Origin: Oscarella lobularis
Lineage: Eukaryota > Porifera > Homoscleromorpha > Homosclerophorida > Oscarellidae
Length of the DNA: 64,000 bases
NCBI RefSeq assembly: GCF_947507565.1
Contig: NC_089182.1
Coordinates: forward strand, 868,001-932,000
Direction of reading: 5' to 3'
In this document: positions 45,047-56,589 of the stretch, piece after piece
Layout: every line of letters starts with the position of its first letter
Numbering within the stretch: position 1 is the stretch's first letter
Notes under the pieces: generated by a model
Told to the model about the DNA's origin: nothing
What the model saw: only the letters and a program-made list of their open reading frames with translations
The model's database searches: none
Program-made: the position numbers and the translations under genes

Positions 45047-48000
45047 TTATTTTATATTGAACAAATGACGCATGGTCGGTCGACCATGTGGGCAATTCTA
45101 AGAATAAAAAAAGACGTTTTTCTTTAACAGATGATACACGTGGAAAAAGTTTCTCACCCAAGGTTGATCTAAATTGGCCATGTGACGCAGAATAGTCGTC
45201 ATTTTTCGTTTATCGAGAGCCGTGCCTATCATCACTGAAGAACGGCAAGCACGAGATGCAAACATGTCTCGAATCCTAGAGGGCCTTCGGACAGTCGTTT
45301 CCTATCATAATAATAATAATAAAACAACCAGTCAGTTCTTGGTGCATCGTTTCATTTACTGGAAATTCTGACAATAAAAACAGCATTTCTTGAACATCTA
45401 AAGCAACGGACTTGCGTGATATTATGCCGGTGGGTCGTGCTCTTCTCAATACCTTCGCTTCCAAACGTCCAATTTTTACTAACAGGTACAGACTTTAGTT
45501 TAAAACGTTTACCCAACGTGTCTAAGCTCGCCAAATTGCTAGAAAGAAAATTTCGTCTATTTTTCATACCAGTCTCGTCGTGAGCAAAATGAAATCCGTT
45601 CAATTTGAAAAGGTCAAGGTTGTCAGCAAGGATAGCTTCTTGGGACGCAGTCAGTTCCAATTGTTTATGTCTTAGTTAGAAAACGACGTGTGTATTAATT
45701 TCATTAGGTAGTTACTTAGTTATTGTTCACCTAACAAGCATTTGATTTTCGAGAACGGTTTCTTTTTGGAGTCGTTCAAAATTGAACTTTTCGTCAGAAG
45801 CGTGCTAAAATCAATTAATAAAGGTCGCTTGGAAGACGGTGCCGGTCAGGTGATTTAACTAACCTGATCTACAATAAATAAATCGTTTCGCAATTTTGCT
45901 ATAATAAATCCAAGATTAAATTGACCGATTGCTTCGAGTTTCAAAAAATCCTCTTTTCTAATCGTAGCCGCATATACAAAAGGAGTCTCTCTCTAAATCG
46001 ACAGACTCACTTGAACTCTTTCTGGAGTTCTTCAAGTGCCGCCTGATTCGCTTCAGGTGCGATTCTAGCCATGAACTTTAATTTGGAATCGCTCAAGAGG
46101 AGCCCTACTCATAAAATACTCATTCAGTACTCTACTGTAGTATGTTCAATTTGGTCACGTTTTGTAGACAGTCTTTTTCTAATTGCATCAATACTAAACG
46201 TCATCGTGCAGGACTTTAGTTTTGACTCGCGAGGAGAGGACTGGAATTCAAAATTAGGCCGAGCGAAACCAGTGAGGGTAATCAACCTGAACACGAATAG
46301 GCTCAGCATAGCTCTCCTTCACTAATTCAGAGTCGGTGCTGCCGATTTCTACTTTTCTTGGTGGAACAGTTGAAAATGAAATTTTTGACTCTAATCTTGT
46401 TCCACGTTTAGCCAATTTTGCCTTTGGCTCAACACACTCAACGTCATCTTCTCTAGAAACGATACGTTTGACTGATTCACCACACCTCCTTAATTAACGC
46501 AAATTTAACTTTTTAGATGATCCCAGTCGTGAAAATTTCTATACACAGAGGGACAACTTCATTGAGAAACAAACCACACAAAATTCAACTCACCTCCCAA
46601 ATAAACTTTTTCGTAAGTTCTCTTTTACCTTCTTTAGACGAAAAATTCAAAACATACCAAATGCACGAGTGCTTACGCTGTACTGTACCCTGCGAATTGT
46701 CAGCCTGACTGGATTGCTGCCGGCTAATTGTGGAACTAATTTTATCATACATCTTTCTCAATGAGCACTATAGAGAGAAAGCAATGCATCTCATTTTATA
46801 CCAATAAAGAGCATTTTGTACCCTGACTACACACAATAGAGTCGTCTCGTCTTGTACAAACACCGTCCGTTTATCAGGCGTCACGTTAACATCAACAGAA
46901 TCTACGAGAAACTTGGCTTCTCGTCTTACTACTCTAATCGTTCTGGCTAACCGGTTTTTATTTGAATCTCGAGAATGACAACAGGAAATTGATGCCTATT
47001 GTAGATGTGATAAACCTGATTTATTGCCTTGCTGAGCTGCACCCGCATTGCAACGGTTCATTCATCAGGTTTGACTAATTTTAGCCTTTACTTTATTAAG
47101 ATCCATAGGTCGTTTGTTAATAAAGAAGTAGTGTCTATCAGCGGAACTTCGGCCTTCCCCGTGACAGCAAGTCGATACAAAACCGGATACCCTTACTTCA
47201 GTATTAGTAAAGAGACCTACCTATCTGTATTATAGTTGTACTTGAAAGTTGACTCCTTAGAAGCGATTTTAGTATCAGGCTCAAGAAAGTGGCAATCAGA
47301 AAGAGAGCACTGTTCTATTGGCACAAGAGAAGCCAACTTAGAAAGAAGATAAAAAATCAACTTAATTTCTATAAGTCATCTTCTTTGGCTTGCCTGTTTT
47401 GCTCCAAGTACACTTGCTACATTATCGCGCAAAGACTGACTTGTTCCATTACTGAGAACGATATTGCGTTTCCTTCAAATTATTAAATGGCTTGAAGAAA
47501 CAGGACATATGTACCCCCACTTCGTTACCCAGAATCCGACGGCTGGTTTGTAACAACTATGCTTATTCCAACTGATACTAGACAGTACGTCTGAAGTGTA
47601 TACATCAATTTGGAATATTCCTAAAACAGCATTTAATTAACACACCGGTCTCAAAAAGAGCCAATAAATAACCTTTTTTAAATTCTTCGAAAATTCTCTA
47701 CATCTGACCGGCAGAGAAGAAAAGAGCTTTGACGCAGATACGGTTGTCCCAATCTACCCAATGCAGTATTACGTAATTTTTCTAGTCACTTTGAATTATA
47801 GTCATACCTCTCTGGCGGAGTGTGTTTCCTTTATAATTTCCCCACTGTGATCATACTCAAGTCGAGTTGCTTTCGTATCAGAAACGTGTCTCGTCGTTAT
47901 GACAACGTCGCTAATATCGAATTCCCAAAAAAACGCACTAATTTTTTATTCAGAAAAATTACCTCAGAGCACATAGGGAGCTAAGAGCTTCTCCTCGAAA

Positions 48001-48391
48001 TCCCAACGTTTGAACACGTGACAAGTCGCTAAAATTTTCCAATTTTGACGTGTAATGCTTAAGTGCTACATTTTTTAGTTAAAAAATGCTCTCAATTCCA
48101 TTCAACGAATAAATTACTGATTGCTTTGAAATTGGATGGGCTGATGCCACTTCCATTATCGGACACTTCTACGAGCTCAGAACCGTAATTTTTCAGAAAA
48201 ACCTCTACGACAAAAGCCAGAACTCGAAGAAGAGCTCGAGGCCCCTGTAGTACGACGCGAGAACCTATTCGAGTGGCTCCCGCATCCAAGCTGTTTTCGA
48301 CTAATTCCTTCGCAGCAGACGCTAGACTAACAATGACCTGACCAGAACAAATCCGGTGAACGGCATCGCCTTCGAGACGAGCGACGGCCAT
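45047..48391 (-). CDS. PMS2: DNA mismatch repair endonuclease PMS2
   Basis: MutL homologue; partners MLH1 and nicks DNA in mismatch repair. The N-terminal ATPase is intact across spliced exons: [37 protein letters not shown], then (after a short intron) [15 protein letters not shown] and [16 protein letters not shown]. The middle is long, low in conservation and cut into small exons. The C-terminal domain has [23 protein letters not shown] spliced to [10 protein letters not shown], which completes the DQHA(x)2E(x)4E endonuclease motif, then [10 protein letters not shown] and a last exon with [11 protein letters not shown]. The first exon runs [13 protein letters not shown], shorter than the vertebrate start. 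ATG is only 24 bp from the ATG of the divergent sulfotransferase-like gene. About twenty introns; internal exon ends are not all fixed. Confidence 0.92.
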
Positions 48392-48415
48392 CGCGAGCGC
48401 GAACCCGGATTACGG

Positions 48416-50340
48416 ATGTTCGAGACTATGACGTCGAAGAAGGTCTGCCGCTGGGCAATGCGACTCAGTGTGCTATGCGCGTGTTCCGTCGCTCTGTGGT
48501 GGACCTTCGTATCGAATCGACGCGAGATGACCGATAGTGTCATAGCAACTCGACGTCCTTTGATAGCCGAGCCCGTTCGGACTCTAACGGCGTCGCCTAG
48601 ACGAGTCAACGTCGAAACTTCGCCGCCTAAGGAGACGGTGTTCTCGAGCATCGATTTTTTCGCCGTACCGATGTCGGGATATTCGGAATTTCTTCCCTTC
48701 GTCTTCTCGCTTCTCGGTTGCAAGACGACTTCGTGCACGTGCAAGGGAGGATGCGAGAAGCAGTGTCCGACGTTTCGCACCAACTGTCAGTACAAGCCGA
48801 TTGAATCGACTTCATTTCAGACGTCCAATGACGAGACTTTGAATGCCGTGCTTCTACGTCATCCCGCACGTCGACTCGTCTTTTCGTACATGTCTGCAAT
48901 TCATAAGCCTTGGGTTAGTGTAAATAGATAAATAAATAAATTAATAAATAGATTTCTTTGTTTAATTAATGAATGATTCATTTAGATCGATTTAGGTTTT
49001 CCTACCAATGTTAGCCGGATATTTCAAAATCAGAAAATTTCGAAGCCGACGTTGGATGAATTTGTTCGTTTTCGTTGTTTTGATAATGTGATGACGAAAT
49101 TGTTGTCCGGTTTGGGAGCGTACGAGTGTTTTCGCGTCACCGAAGCGACTCTCACTAAGGCAAAGGAAACTCTGCGCAAGTTTGACTTTGTTGGGATCAA
49201 GGAACACCTTCGAGAGTCCGCCTTACTTTTGAAACAAAAATTTGGAAAGAGCTCTGTTGCCATTGGCAACGTTCCCACGGAAATAATCTCGCCTCTTCTC
49301 GGCAGCGACCACAGTCAATTCTGCTTGAGCAAAGAGATGTGGGATTTCGTGGAAAAGTCGAATTATTACGATTTTCAACTATACGAGTTCGGTTTCGATA
49401 TCTTCCGCAATCGTCTCTGCAAATCGACGAATCAATGCCTTCCCCCAAAACAATCCACCCTCTTTCCTCACTTTTCGTCGCCCTTTCTCAAATCGCCGAG
49501 AATACTCGCCATTCTTCACGTTCCCAAGGCGGCCGGCTCGGCATTCGTTCGCGTCGCTCGTCACGCGCTCGGATGCGATCCGACGTGCTGGTGCACGGGT
49601 ATGTGCTACACGTCCTGTCCCTACCTCATCAATCAGTGCGGTCACACGGCATTCGTACCGGACGCGTGCGGCGGTCACGACGAGCCCGTCTTCACTTTCA
49701 CCCTTTTGAGGAATCCCCTCGATCGAGTCGTATCTGCGTACAAGCACGCGAAAACTACAAAGGTGCGCGTATCAACCTAAAGTGATTATTTAATTAATTG
49801 ATTTAATTTTTCTTAGGGTAATCATTGCTGTGGGTTGCCTGATCGCGTGACTGTGAAAGTCGATTTTTCCGAATCGAGTTTGAATTTGACGCAGTTTGTC
49901 GTCGAGCCCGGCGTTTCGAATGTGATGGTGAAGATGCTGGCCGGAATTCGCGTCGACGACGTCGATGCTCAAGTGAACGAGGAGACGTACAAGAAAGCGC
50001 GGAAGCGACTCAAGGAACTATCCTTTGTTGGCATACAAGAACAGTATAAGGAGTCGGTTCAGCTCTTCTTTCATTCTCTAAACAAATCTGGTAAATTATC
50101 ACGGGATGTTTTGATTAATAATGATAAGTCGTTCTTTTCCTCTCCGAAGCCGTACCTCAACCAATAGATTATAAAGTGCACAATGCCGGATCGAGGCAAA
50201 TTCGAGTTGACGTCACGGAAACGGATCGACGACTGATGGAGAAAGCGAATGCGTACGATAGACGAATATACGAAGAAGCGAAGGAGATGTTCTACGATAG
50301 ACTTTGCTCCGCCCACATTAAGTGCTTAGAATCAAATTAG
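48416..50340 (+). CDS. Two-module sulfotransferase-like type II membrane protein, copy 1
   Basis: Exon 1 (48416-48913) starts MFETMTSKK, then a membrane anchor (LSVLCACSVALWWTFV). Module 1 (to about 49240) has DFFAVPMSGYSEFLPFVFSL then LGC, three CxC-type cysteines and VLLRHPARRLVFSY, then a helical half ending KFDFVGIKEHLRESA. Module 2 repeats it with VPKAAGSAFVRVARHALGC, SCPYLINQCGHTAFVPDACG, LLRNPLDRVVSAYKHA and SFVGIQEQYKESVQ. Module 2 carries the PAPS 5'-phosphosulfate (PKxxGS) and 3'-phosphate (LRNPxDR...SxY) motifs of Sulfotransfer_2-type Golgi sulfotransferases; module 1 lacks the lysine of the first and the Asp-Arg of the second. Expected role: sulfation of glycans in the Golgi lumen. 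The closest named family (heparan/chondroitin type) is not settled. Exon phases are all consistent. Confidence 0.8.
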
Positions 50341-50349
50341 AATAAAATT

Positions 50350-50358
50350 TTAGCGCAC
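50350..50358 (+). promoter_or_regulatory. Start-proximal motif TTAGCGCAC
   Basis: Within the 32 bp between the stop of copy 1 and the ATG of copy 2. AATAAA at 50341 comes right before it, so a polyadenylation-like signal, an AG that could act as an acceptor, and the motif are stacked. Confidence 0.4.
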
Positions 50359-50372
50359 TCGTCTTCCGACTC

Positions 50373-52341
50373 ATGAGAGCCTTCTCTTTCTTTCGTTTCG
50401 GGGCTGTTCTGCTGTTTGTTGTCTTTGCGGCGAGTCTGTTCGCGATTCGAAAACTATGGCCGCCATCTGCTACGATTAGGACGTCGGCGACGCGACGTTC
50501 GATCGGTGCGTTCGATCGTTTAGGATTTCGCGACTAATCGTACGCGCTTTTTAGACGTTACGAACACGATGTCGCTCAAACTAAACGAAATTCCGTCGAT
50601 TTTGAGCTTCTACGACATTCCTCGCACGGGATTCGACGAGCTGTTGCCGTTTATACGACGCGTAATCGACTGCGACGGTCTCCAGTGCGCTTGCGACGAC
50701 AGCTGCGTAACAAAGTGCCACGCCCCCATCGCTCGCTCTCACTGTCATCACACGCCCATCCGTTTGAACGACGATCCCGCCGTTTTCAACGCGATTATAC
50801 TACGTCATCCCGTTCGTCGAATCGTCTCCGATCTCGTACGAGTCAGCGCTGTCTACCAATCGACGCGATCGGTCGGTAAAACAAGCGCCAAACCTAAGTA
50901 GACGTACAAAAGGGGCGGGTCTCTTTCAGATCACCGGAATACCTCACTTCTCGCCGAACCTGACGCTCGCGCTCAGTCGAGAAAGGGTCGTACGCGCCAA
51001 CGTCGATCGTTTCGTCCGATATCCGTGTCTCGACAACGGAATGACGAAAATGCTGGCGGGTTTCGACGTTCACGCCTGCGTATCGATTTCGTCTCAGACT
51101 CTGACGAAAGCGAAAGAAAATCTGAGAAAATTCGATTTCGTCGGAATCGAGGAACACCTTCGCGAATCGGCTCAATTGCTCAAGAGCAAACTCCTTCAGA
51201 AAAGCGAGCAAAGAAATAAAAATTGGTTATTGATTCTAATAACCTATTTTTTTTAGATTTGGCGAAATTTCCCAATGTTCCCACGTCGGACGTGCCCGCG
51301 GAAAAAATGTCGCCCTTTCTCGGAAGCGATTGGTCGATCTTCTGCTTAGAAAAAGACACGGAAACGTTCGTAGAAAAATCCAACCACTACGACCTTCAAC
51401 TCTACCAATACGGCGTGGATTTATTTCGCAGCCAATTAGCTCGAGCTCACGTGACCATTAACCCTTATTCCCAATTTTCCTCGCCCTTTCTCGCGTCTCG
51501 TCGTCTCGTCGCTCTCCTGCACATACCCAAGACGGCGGGAACGGCGTTTCTCTGGGTCGTACGTCATATCTTAGGCTGCGAGCCCAAGTGCGTGTGCACG
51601 TTTCAACGCGGTTGCCATCGAAGTTGCCCGTACATTATTAATCAATGCGGTCACACGCCCTTCGTACCGGACACCTGCAAGGGGGAGAACGTCTTTACCG
51701 TCGTTCTTCTGAGACATCCGGTCGATCGCGTCATTTCAGCTTATAAACACGCTAAAACTAGAGTATGAATTAATGTCATTATTATTATAGAGTACTGTAC
51801 TTCTGTTTTGTTTTTTTAGAAGGACCATTGCTGCGGTTTGCCGGATAACGTGACGCAAAGCGTCAATTTTTCGAAATCGAGTTTGACCCTATCGCAGTTT
51901 GCTCTCCAGCCGGGCGTCTCGAATTTGATGGTGAAAATGCTGGCGGGAATCGGCGGCCACGAAATCGTGACCGTCAACGAAGACATGTACGACAAAGCGG
52001 AGAAACGACTCAGGGAATTGTCCTTCATAGGAATTCAAGAGCAGTACGACAACACGGTGAAACTGCTATTCCACGCGCTCGGCGGAAAAGGTTCAGTCTC
52101 TAATAAGAAGATCGCACAAGAAATAAATTATATGTAAATATTTTATATATACTCTTTAGCTCCTCCTCAGTCGGTTGACTTCGAGAAACACAACGCGAGA
52201 AATGATCGAGGCGTAAAAGCGACCGACGCTGACGTCAAACTTATACACAACGCTAATCTTTTGGATTACCGGCTTTACAACGTCGCGAGAAAACTGTTTT
52301 ACGCTCGCCTATACGAAGCTGGGATAGTGCAATTGCCTTAA
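50373..52341 (+). CDS. Two-module sulfotransferase-like type II membrane protein, copy 2
   Basis: Tandem paralogue of the preceding gene with the same exon pattern. MRAFSFFRF leads into a membrane anchor (GAVLLFVVFAASLFAI). Module 1: FYDIPRTGFDELLPFIRRVI then DC, CDDSCVTKC, and NAIILRHPVRRIVSDL, followed by KENLRKFDFVGIEEHLRESA. Module 2: LLHIPKTAGTAFLWVVRHIL, SCPYIINQCGHTPFVPDTC, VVLLRHPVDRVISAYKHA, and a helical half with SFIGIQEQYDNTVK. Module 2 has intact PAPS-binding motifs (PKTAGT; LRHPVDRVISAY). Module 1 has Arg-Thr in place of Lys-Thr and lost the Asp of PxDR. The last exon ends EAGIVQLP. The stop codon TAA overlaps the stop of RAB3GAP1 on the other strand in a TTAA. Probably acts in the Golgi lumen. 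Confidence 0.8.
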
Positions 52342-55300
52342 TGATACGCGGTAGAATTCGTAAACGCTCCCATGACTCGGAATTCGTCTTGGGCTAAGAC
52401 TCCGTACATTCGCTGAGGCAGACCGGCAGTGCGGGCTCGAAGGATGAATTCTCGACCGATAGGATGTGGGAGTTTCTAATCAATGACTGCAGATTAATAA
52501 TTTATCTAATTAATAATGATGAAACCTCTTTAGTTGATTTTGATTCCTGTTCGCATTAGTTAAGTTTTGATTACGTAATTGTAAGGCAGGCTTACTTGAT
52601 TTTCTAATAAAAGACCTTGGACTATTTTTCCTCCCAATCCGCGTGCTCCGCCTCCTTTCAAATCGGTTTCCGCGTCTTCCAAAAGGCTCGTGATTATTTG
52701 CTGAAATTCGTCTTTAGGAATTTCCCTAGGTAGAGATGGATTCGCTTTGAGAAAACTCTCGTACGCAAATGTCAATTTTTCGCGAAGAGCTTCCGCCTTG
52801 GAACAGAGCAACTCGCCAGAGGCAAGAGTTGCTATCAGCGCCTGGTTTCAACGTAAAAAAATCGCTAATATACTCAATGCCTTTGTGGGTGTACTTCATA
52901 GTCTGATATATCCGATAAAGAGGCAAAGTTTTGGCTGCATCTCTTGATAGACTTAGCTCCAATCGAAAGTTCAGCGAAGTCTATAGCAAATAGAAACAAG
53001 CCCTCAGACTCTATAGAGGTCTCATTCACCTGCATAGCTCTTCAATTTATTCAGAGCGGCGTGGAAAAGAACTGGCATTACTAGATAAACCATTTCCCGT
53101 ACGGACAAACCGTAGAAGTAATGAAGAATCTAGACATTCGATTTTCGCTTCTGGTCAATACGGATTTTGTATAAGAATTAGCACTTTTTCCGCTTCCCTC
53201 GTATCGTCAAATAATCGCTTTTGTCTCTTCGCGGGAACGGGTCGCGCCATGTCCCACATTTCGACCCACATATTGCCGGGTAATTCCATTCGAGCACTCA
53301 GCTTACCTTTCACAAACTTGACAAAGAAATGATGAAATACTAATAGTCACATATGTGGTACGATTTTCGTCGAATCTTCTTCGGTTTCCTCCCGCGATTC
53401 TAGCCAATCCTTCGGCGAATACCAACGCACAAAATCAGCCAACACGCTACCGGGATTAGCAGCCTAATAACACAGACAACCCATTCCTAAACAACGACCT
53501 CCCAAGCCCCAATATATTATTTCCTTAAATGATTCCATGTCGGACATCAATTGAGCGCTCTGCATTCTCGCTCTAATCTTTGCCGCCTCTTCCGACGTCC
53601 CCAGCGTCGACAGCACGTGACTCTGTTCCATAACCATATCCTCAGTCATAACCAGAGGATCCTCAAAATCCAATAAGTAATATTTTAATTATTATCTATA
53701 CTATCTATATGTACTTGAGTGATTGGAACATTTAGCGGATTTCCTGACATAATAAGAATCTTGTTGTCAAGCTGATGTTTTATTCCTACAGGTGACGACG
53801 TCACGTCCTCCTCCTCTTCTTCTTCTTCTTCCTCCTCCTCTTGAGTTTCTACTGCTTCAAAAAATTCCTCTTCGCTATCTGTTGGAGATTTTGCCTTCTC
53901 GCTATTGACACCACTACAGGTTCCTTTTCGTATGCAGTAGTCAAGCATCTGATTGCAGCTCCACGGGTAACAGAAGCGACTAATCAAATACTAGTACGTA
54001 CTTGAAGTTTTTGATGTAGCAGGCAATAATTCATATTGGGTGCATGTCCAGAAAATCTTAGAGGGAAATTCAGTTTTGTTTATAATTATTCAAATAGTCG
54101 AGTTACCCCGGCAATTTCACTTTGTTGTCCCATCTGTATCTTAACTCTGACACGAATTCGTGCCATAGATGAGCAACGGCTCTCAGGCCTTTGGAGAGAA
54201 GAGAGGTTAGCATACGAGTATGTTTAAAAATCCCCAATTACACACCTCCAAAATTGTGATTGACAAGAGTCAAACAGACAGAAAATCGAAACAGCAGACT
54301 CTCATTCGGAGCCGACTTGAATTTAGAAAACTGAGGGCACAATTAACAATTAAAATTAAAATGGTCACGCTATAAATTCTCCCACACATACTTCTTCCTC
54401 CTCGACAATTTCTTCCTTCCAAGACTCGGAAGAATCCGGAAATATGTACTACGCGTTAATTAAATAAAATGTATTGTATTTTGCTTGTTCATCTCATCTT
54501 ACTGCCATCATAGCATCCATCGTTTTCGAAGGAATCGACGAATCGTCGTCACTTCCAGGCGAATCAATAGAAAGCGCCGCCGATTTTGTCGCCTTGACGA
54601 CGGACGACAACCCGGTTGGCAAGTGGGGCTGAGTGAGACGTTGCAGCGCTTCGCTGAAACCTCCGCCTCCTTTTGGCAAATCGTCTTTACAATTAATTAA
54701 TTCGTGCAAGGGCTCGCAATGTTGACTCAATTTCAGAAAACTAGCCAAGCAATCGCCTACCAGTACACATCAGAATGCAATCAAATTTCTTTTATGTGTT
54801 TCGTGTACTCATGAGGCATTGAGCTTTCTCAATGAATTGAGCGCGGAGTGACCATTTGGGGGCATCCATTGGATCAAGATCACTGTTCAATCACTATTGA
54901 TTAATTTTTCAATAATTTCTCTCTGCTTACGAATAGACGGCGTTGTCGACAACAACGTCTTCTGATAAAGAAGGCCACGTTACAGACAAGTGAAATTCAC
55001 TGCAACAAAAATCCACAATCTCCAAGTATTGATAAATTTATTAGATAGGATTACTTGATTGCATCTAGAGAAATTCCAAACGGAAGCTCGGAATAATCGG
55101 ACGCGTCGACGCTTTCCTCGGAAAATTTATTTAAATCTATTCACCCGTCCGTTTTAATCAGGATTCGTTTATTTTCGTATTTACTAACCAGGTGGAAGTT
55201 GAGGCCACGAAAATAAATTCGAATCTCTTAGAACGTAAGTAAAGCGAATTGATACGAGTACGGGCGACAATCTAGTGCTAGAAACGCCCTACACAACAAA

Positions 55301-56196
55301 TTAGAGCATCAACTCTCCCCATTTCTGATAATCTATTACCAGTTTCGATTTGAATAAATCTATGAGACCGGAAAGATGCGCAAATTGAGGTGGAGCGTAT
55401 CGCAAGTGAATTACGTCAAAATACGTTCGGGTCACGTGAGTTTGATGAACCCCTACGTACATTCGTCGCCATGGCTGCCCTATTTGCACAAAGGCAGGCA
55501 AAATGCTAAACACCCCAGATAGTCAAATATAAATCAATGAGTCCTCTTCAATTAACACCTATTAATTATTACCATCCCGTGTTTGTCAGTGCTATGGTTA
55601 GAGAGCTTAATATCAACTTTCCCTGACTTTCTGACGTCAGAATTTCGCTCTGGGGCGTTGGATGAATAACAATAAAATATTTGACGCCAAACCTAATTAA
55701 CATCGATCAATTAGAGCTGTGTTAAGTGAGTAGGCGCGACCATCTCGTGATGCAATGGGCGCGTGCCGGAAAATCATTTTCCCTCCTCATTACGTCATTT
55801 AATATGAACGATTCTTCCGGCACGCTTCCTTCTCGCCACGTTTCCGCCATTTCCCGAACGTTTTCGCCGAATAAGGACAAGACAAAACAAAATTTTCCCA
55901 TTTTAATTTCTTCTTGAAGATTCGCCGCCGAAGTCGTCTCTTCGTCGGTTTTCGACTGAGAAACGAAGTTTTCACGTTTCTCGTCTCCCTTCTAAAATGA
56001 CTCACAACTTGTCTTGATAAGGATCGTCCGTCTCTGTGAACTCTCCATCGACATAAAACCTCTTCCACGAGCGATGTGAAGCTAAGTTGTACCCCTATCA
56101 GCTATTTTCGTTGTACTGTAGCTATTCTCTGTACTTTTCCCAGTCCGAAGCGTTTGTGTAGTCGGTGATCTCGAATATTTCGGTGTCCGTCTCCAT
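52338..56196 (-). CDS. RAB3GAP1: Rab3 GTPase-activating protein catalytic subunit
   Basis: Catalytic subunit of the Rab3GAP complex (with RAB3GAP2), which also acts as a GEF for Rab18 at the ER. Exon 1 (56135-56196) reads METDTEIFEITDYTNASDWE, matching the VFEITDFTTASEWE start of the vertebrate protein. Clear later blocks are VLSTLGTSEEAAKIRARMQS then AQLMSDMESFK; ADFVRWYSPKDWL, which contains the arginine finger position; LSARMELPGNMWVEMWDMAR then PVPAKRQKRLFDDTREAEK; GGARGLGGKIVQGLLLENQ; and the end REFILRARTAGLPQRMYGVL then AQDEFRVMGAF. The N-terminal two thirds are cut into many small exons with a Glu-rich linker (about 53800-53850). It is divergent from SMIM13, 31 bp between start codons. 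Confidence 0.9.
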
Positions 56197-56209
56197 TGTG
56201 GGACTTGCG

Positions 56210-56219
56210 TTAGCGTGCG
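56210..56219 (+). promoter_or_regulatory. Start-proximal motif TTAGCGTGCG
   Basis: Inside the 31 bp gap between the RAB3GAP1 and SMIM13 start codons, in SMIM13 orientation. The same 10-mer recurs at 58121 near the SIRT1 start. Confidence 0.4.
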
Positions 56220-56227
56220 TTATCGTC

Positions 56228-56440
56228 ATGGCGTTGAGCGAAGAGGTCTCTTTGCTAATTGCGTCGATTGCCGCTCTTCTATTGACTATTTTTATACTTA
56301 TACTTGCTTGGAAGTTTCTATGGATAGCATTCTTGCGCAATTTCGCCTTCTTTCGCGAGCTGGTCACGCCGAACGACGACGAAAGAAAAGAAAGAGAGAA
56401 GAAAGCCCGTCCGCATCGGAAAAGCGAAAAGACTCATTAA
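56228..56440 (+). CDS. SMIM13: Small integral membrane protein 13-like
   Basis: A 70-residue protein with one hydrophobic helix near the N terminus (SLLIASIAALLLTIFILILA), then WKFLWIAFLRNFAFFRELV and a polar, basic tail. The W-x-F/L-W...F-x-x-FxFxRELV phrase matches the stretch after the helix in vertebrate SMIM13, a widely conserved small membrane protein of unknown function. The ATG at 56228 is preferred over an in-frame GTG at 56165, which would overlap exon 1 of RAB3GAP1. It starts 31 bp from the RAB3GAP1 start on the opposite strand, so both probably share a promoter. The assignment rests on a short stretch. Confidence 0.7.
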   Translation: MALSEEVSLLIASIAALLLTIFILILAWKFLWIAFLRNFAFFRELVTPNDDERKEREKKARPHRKSEKTH

Positions 56441-56589
56441 TTAATAGCTCGCTAGAAACACGCAAGTTTTAATGACAATAAATAAACACAACGAGTGCCG
56501 CATCTTTAGTAATCAGTACAGTAACTAAAAATTCTACTTGAAAATGATTAAATAATACTAATAAGTCATCTGGGACGTCCTTTAATAAC

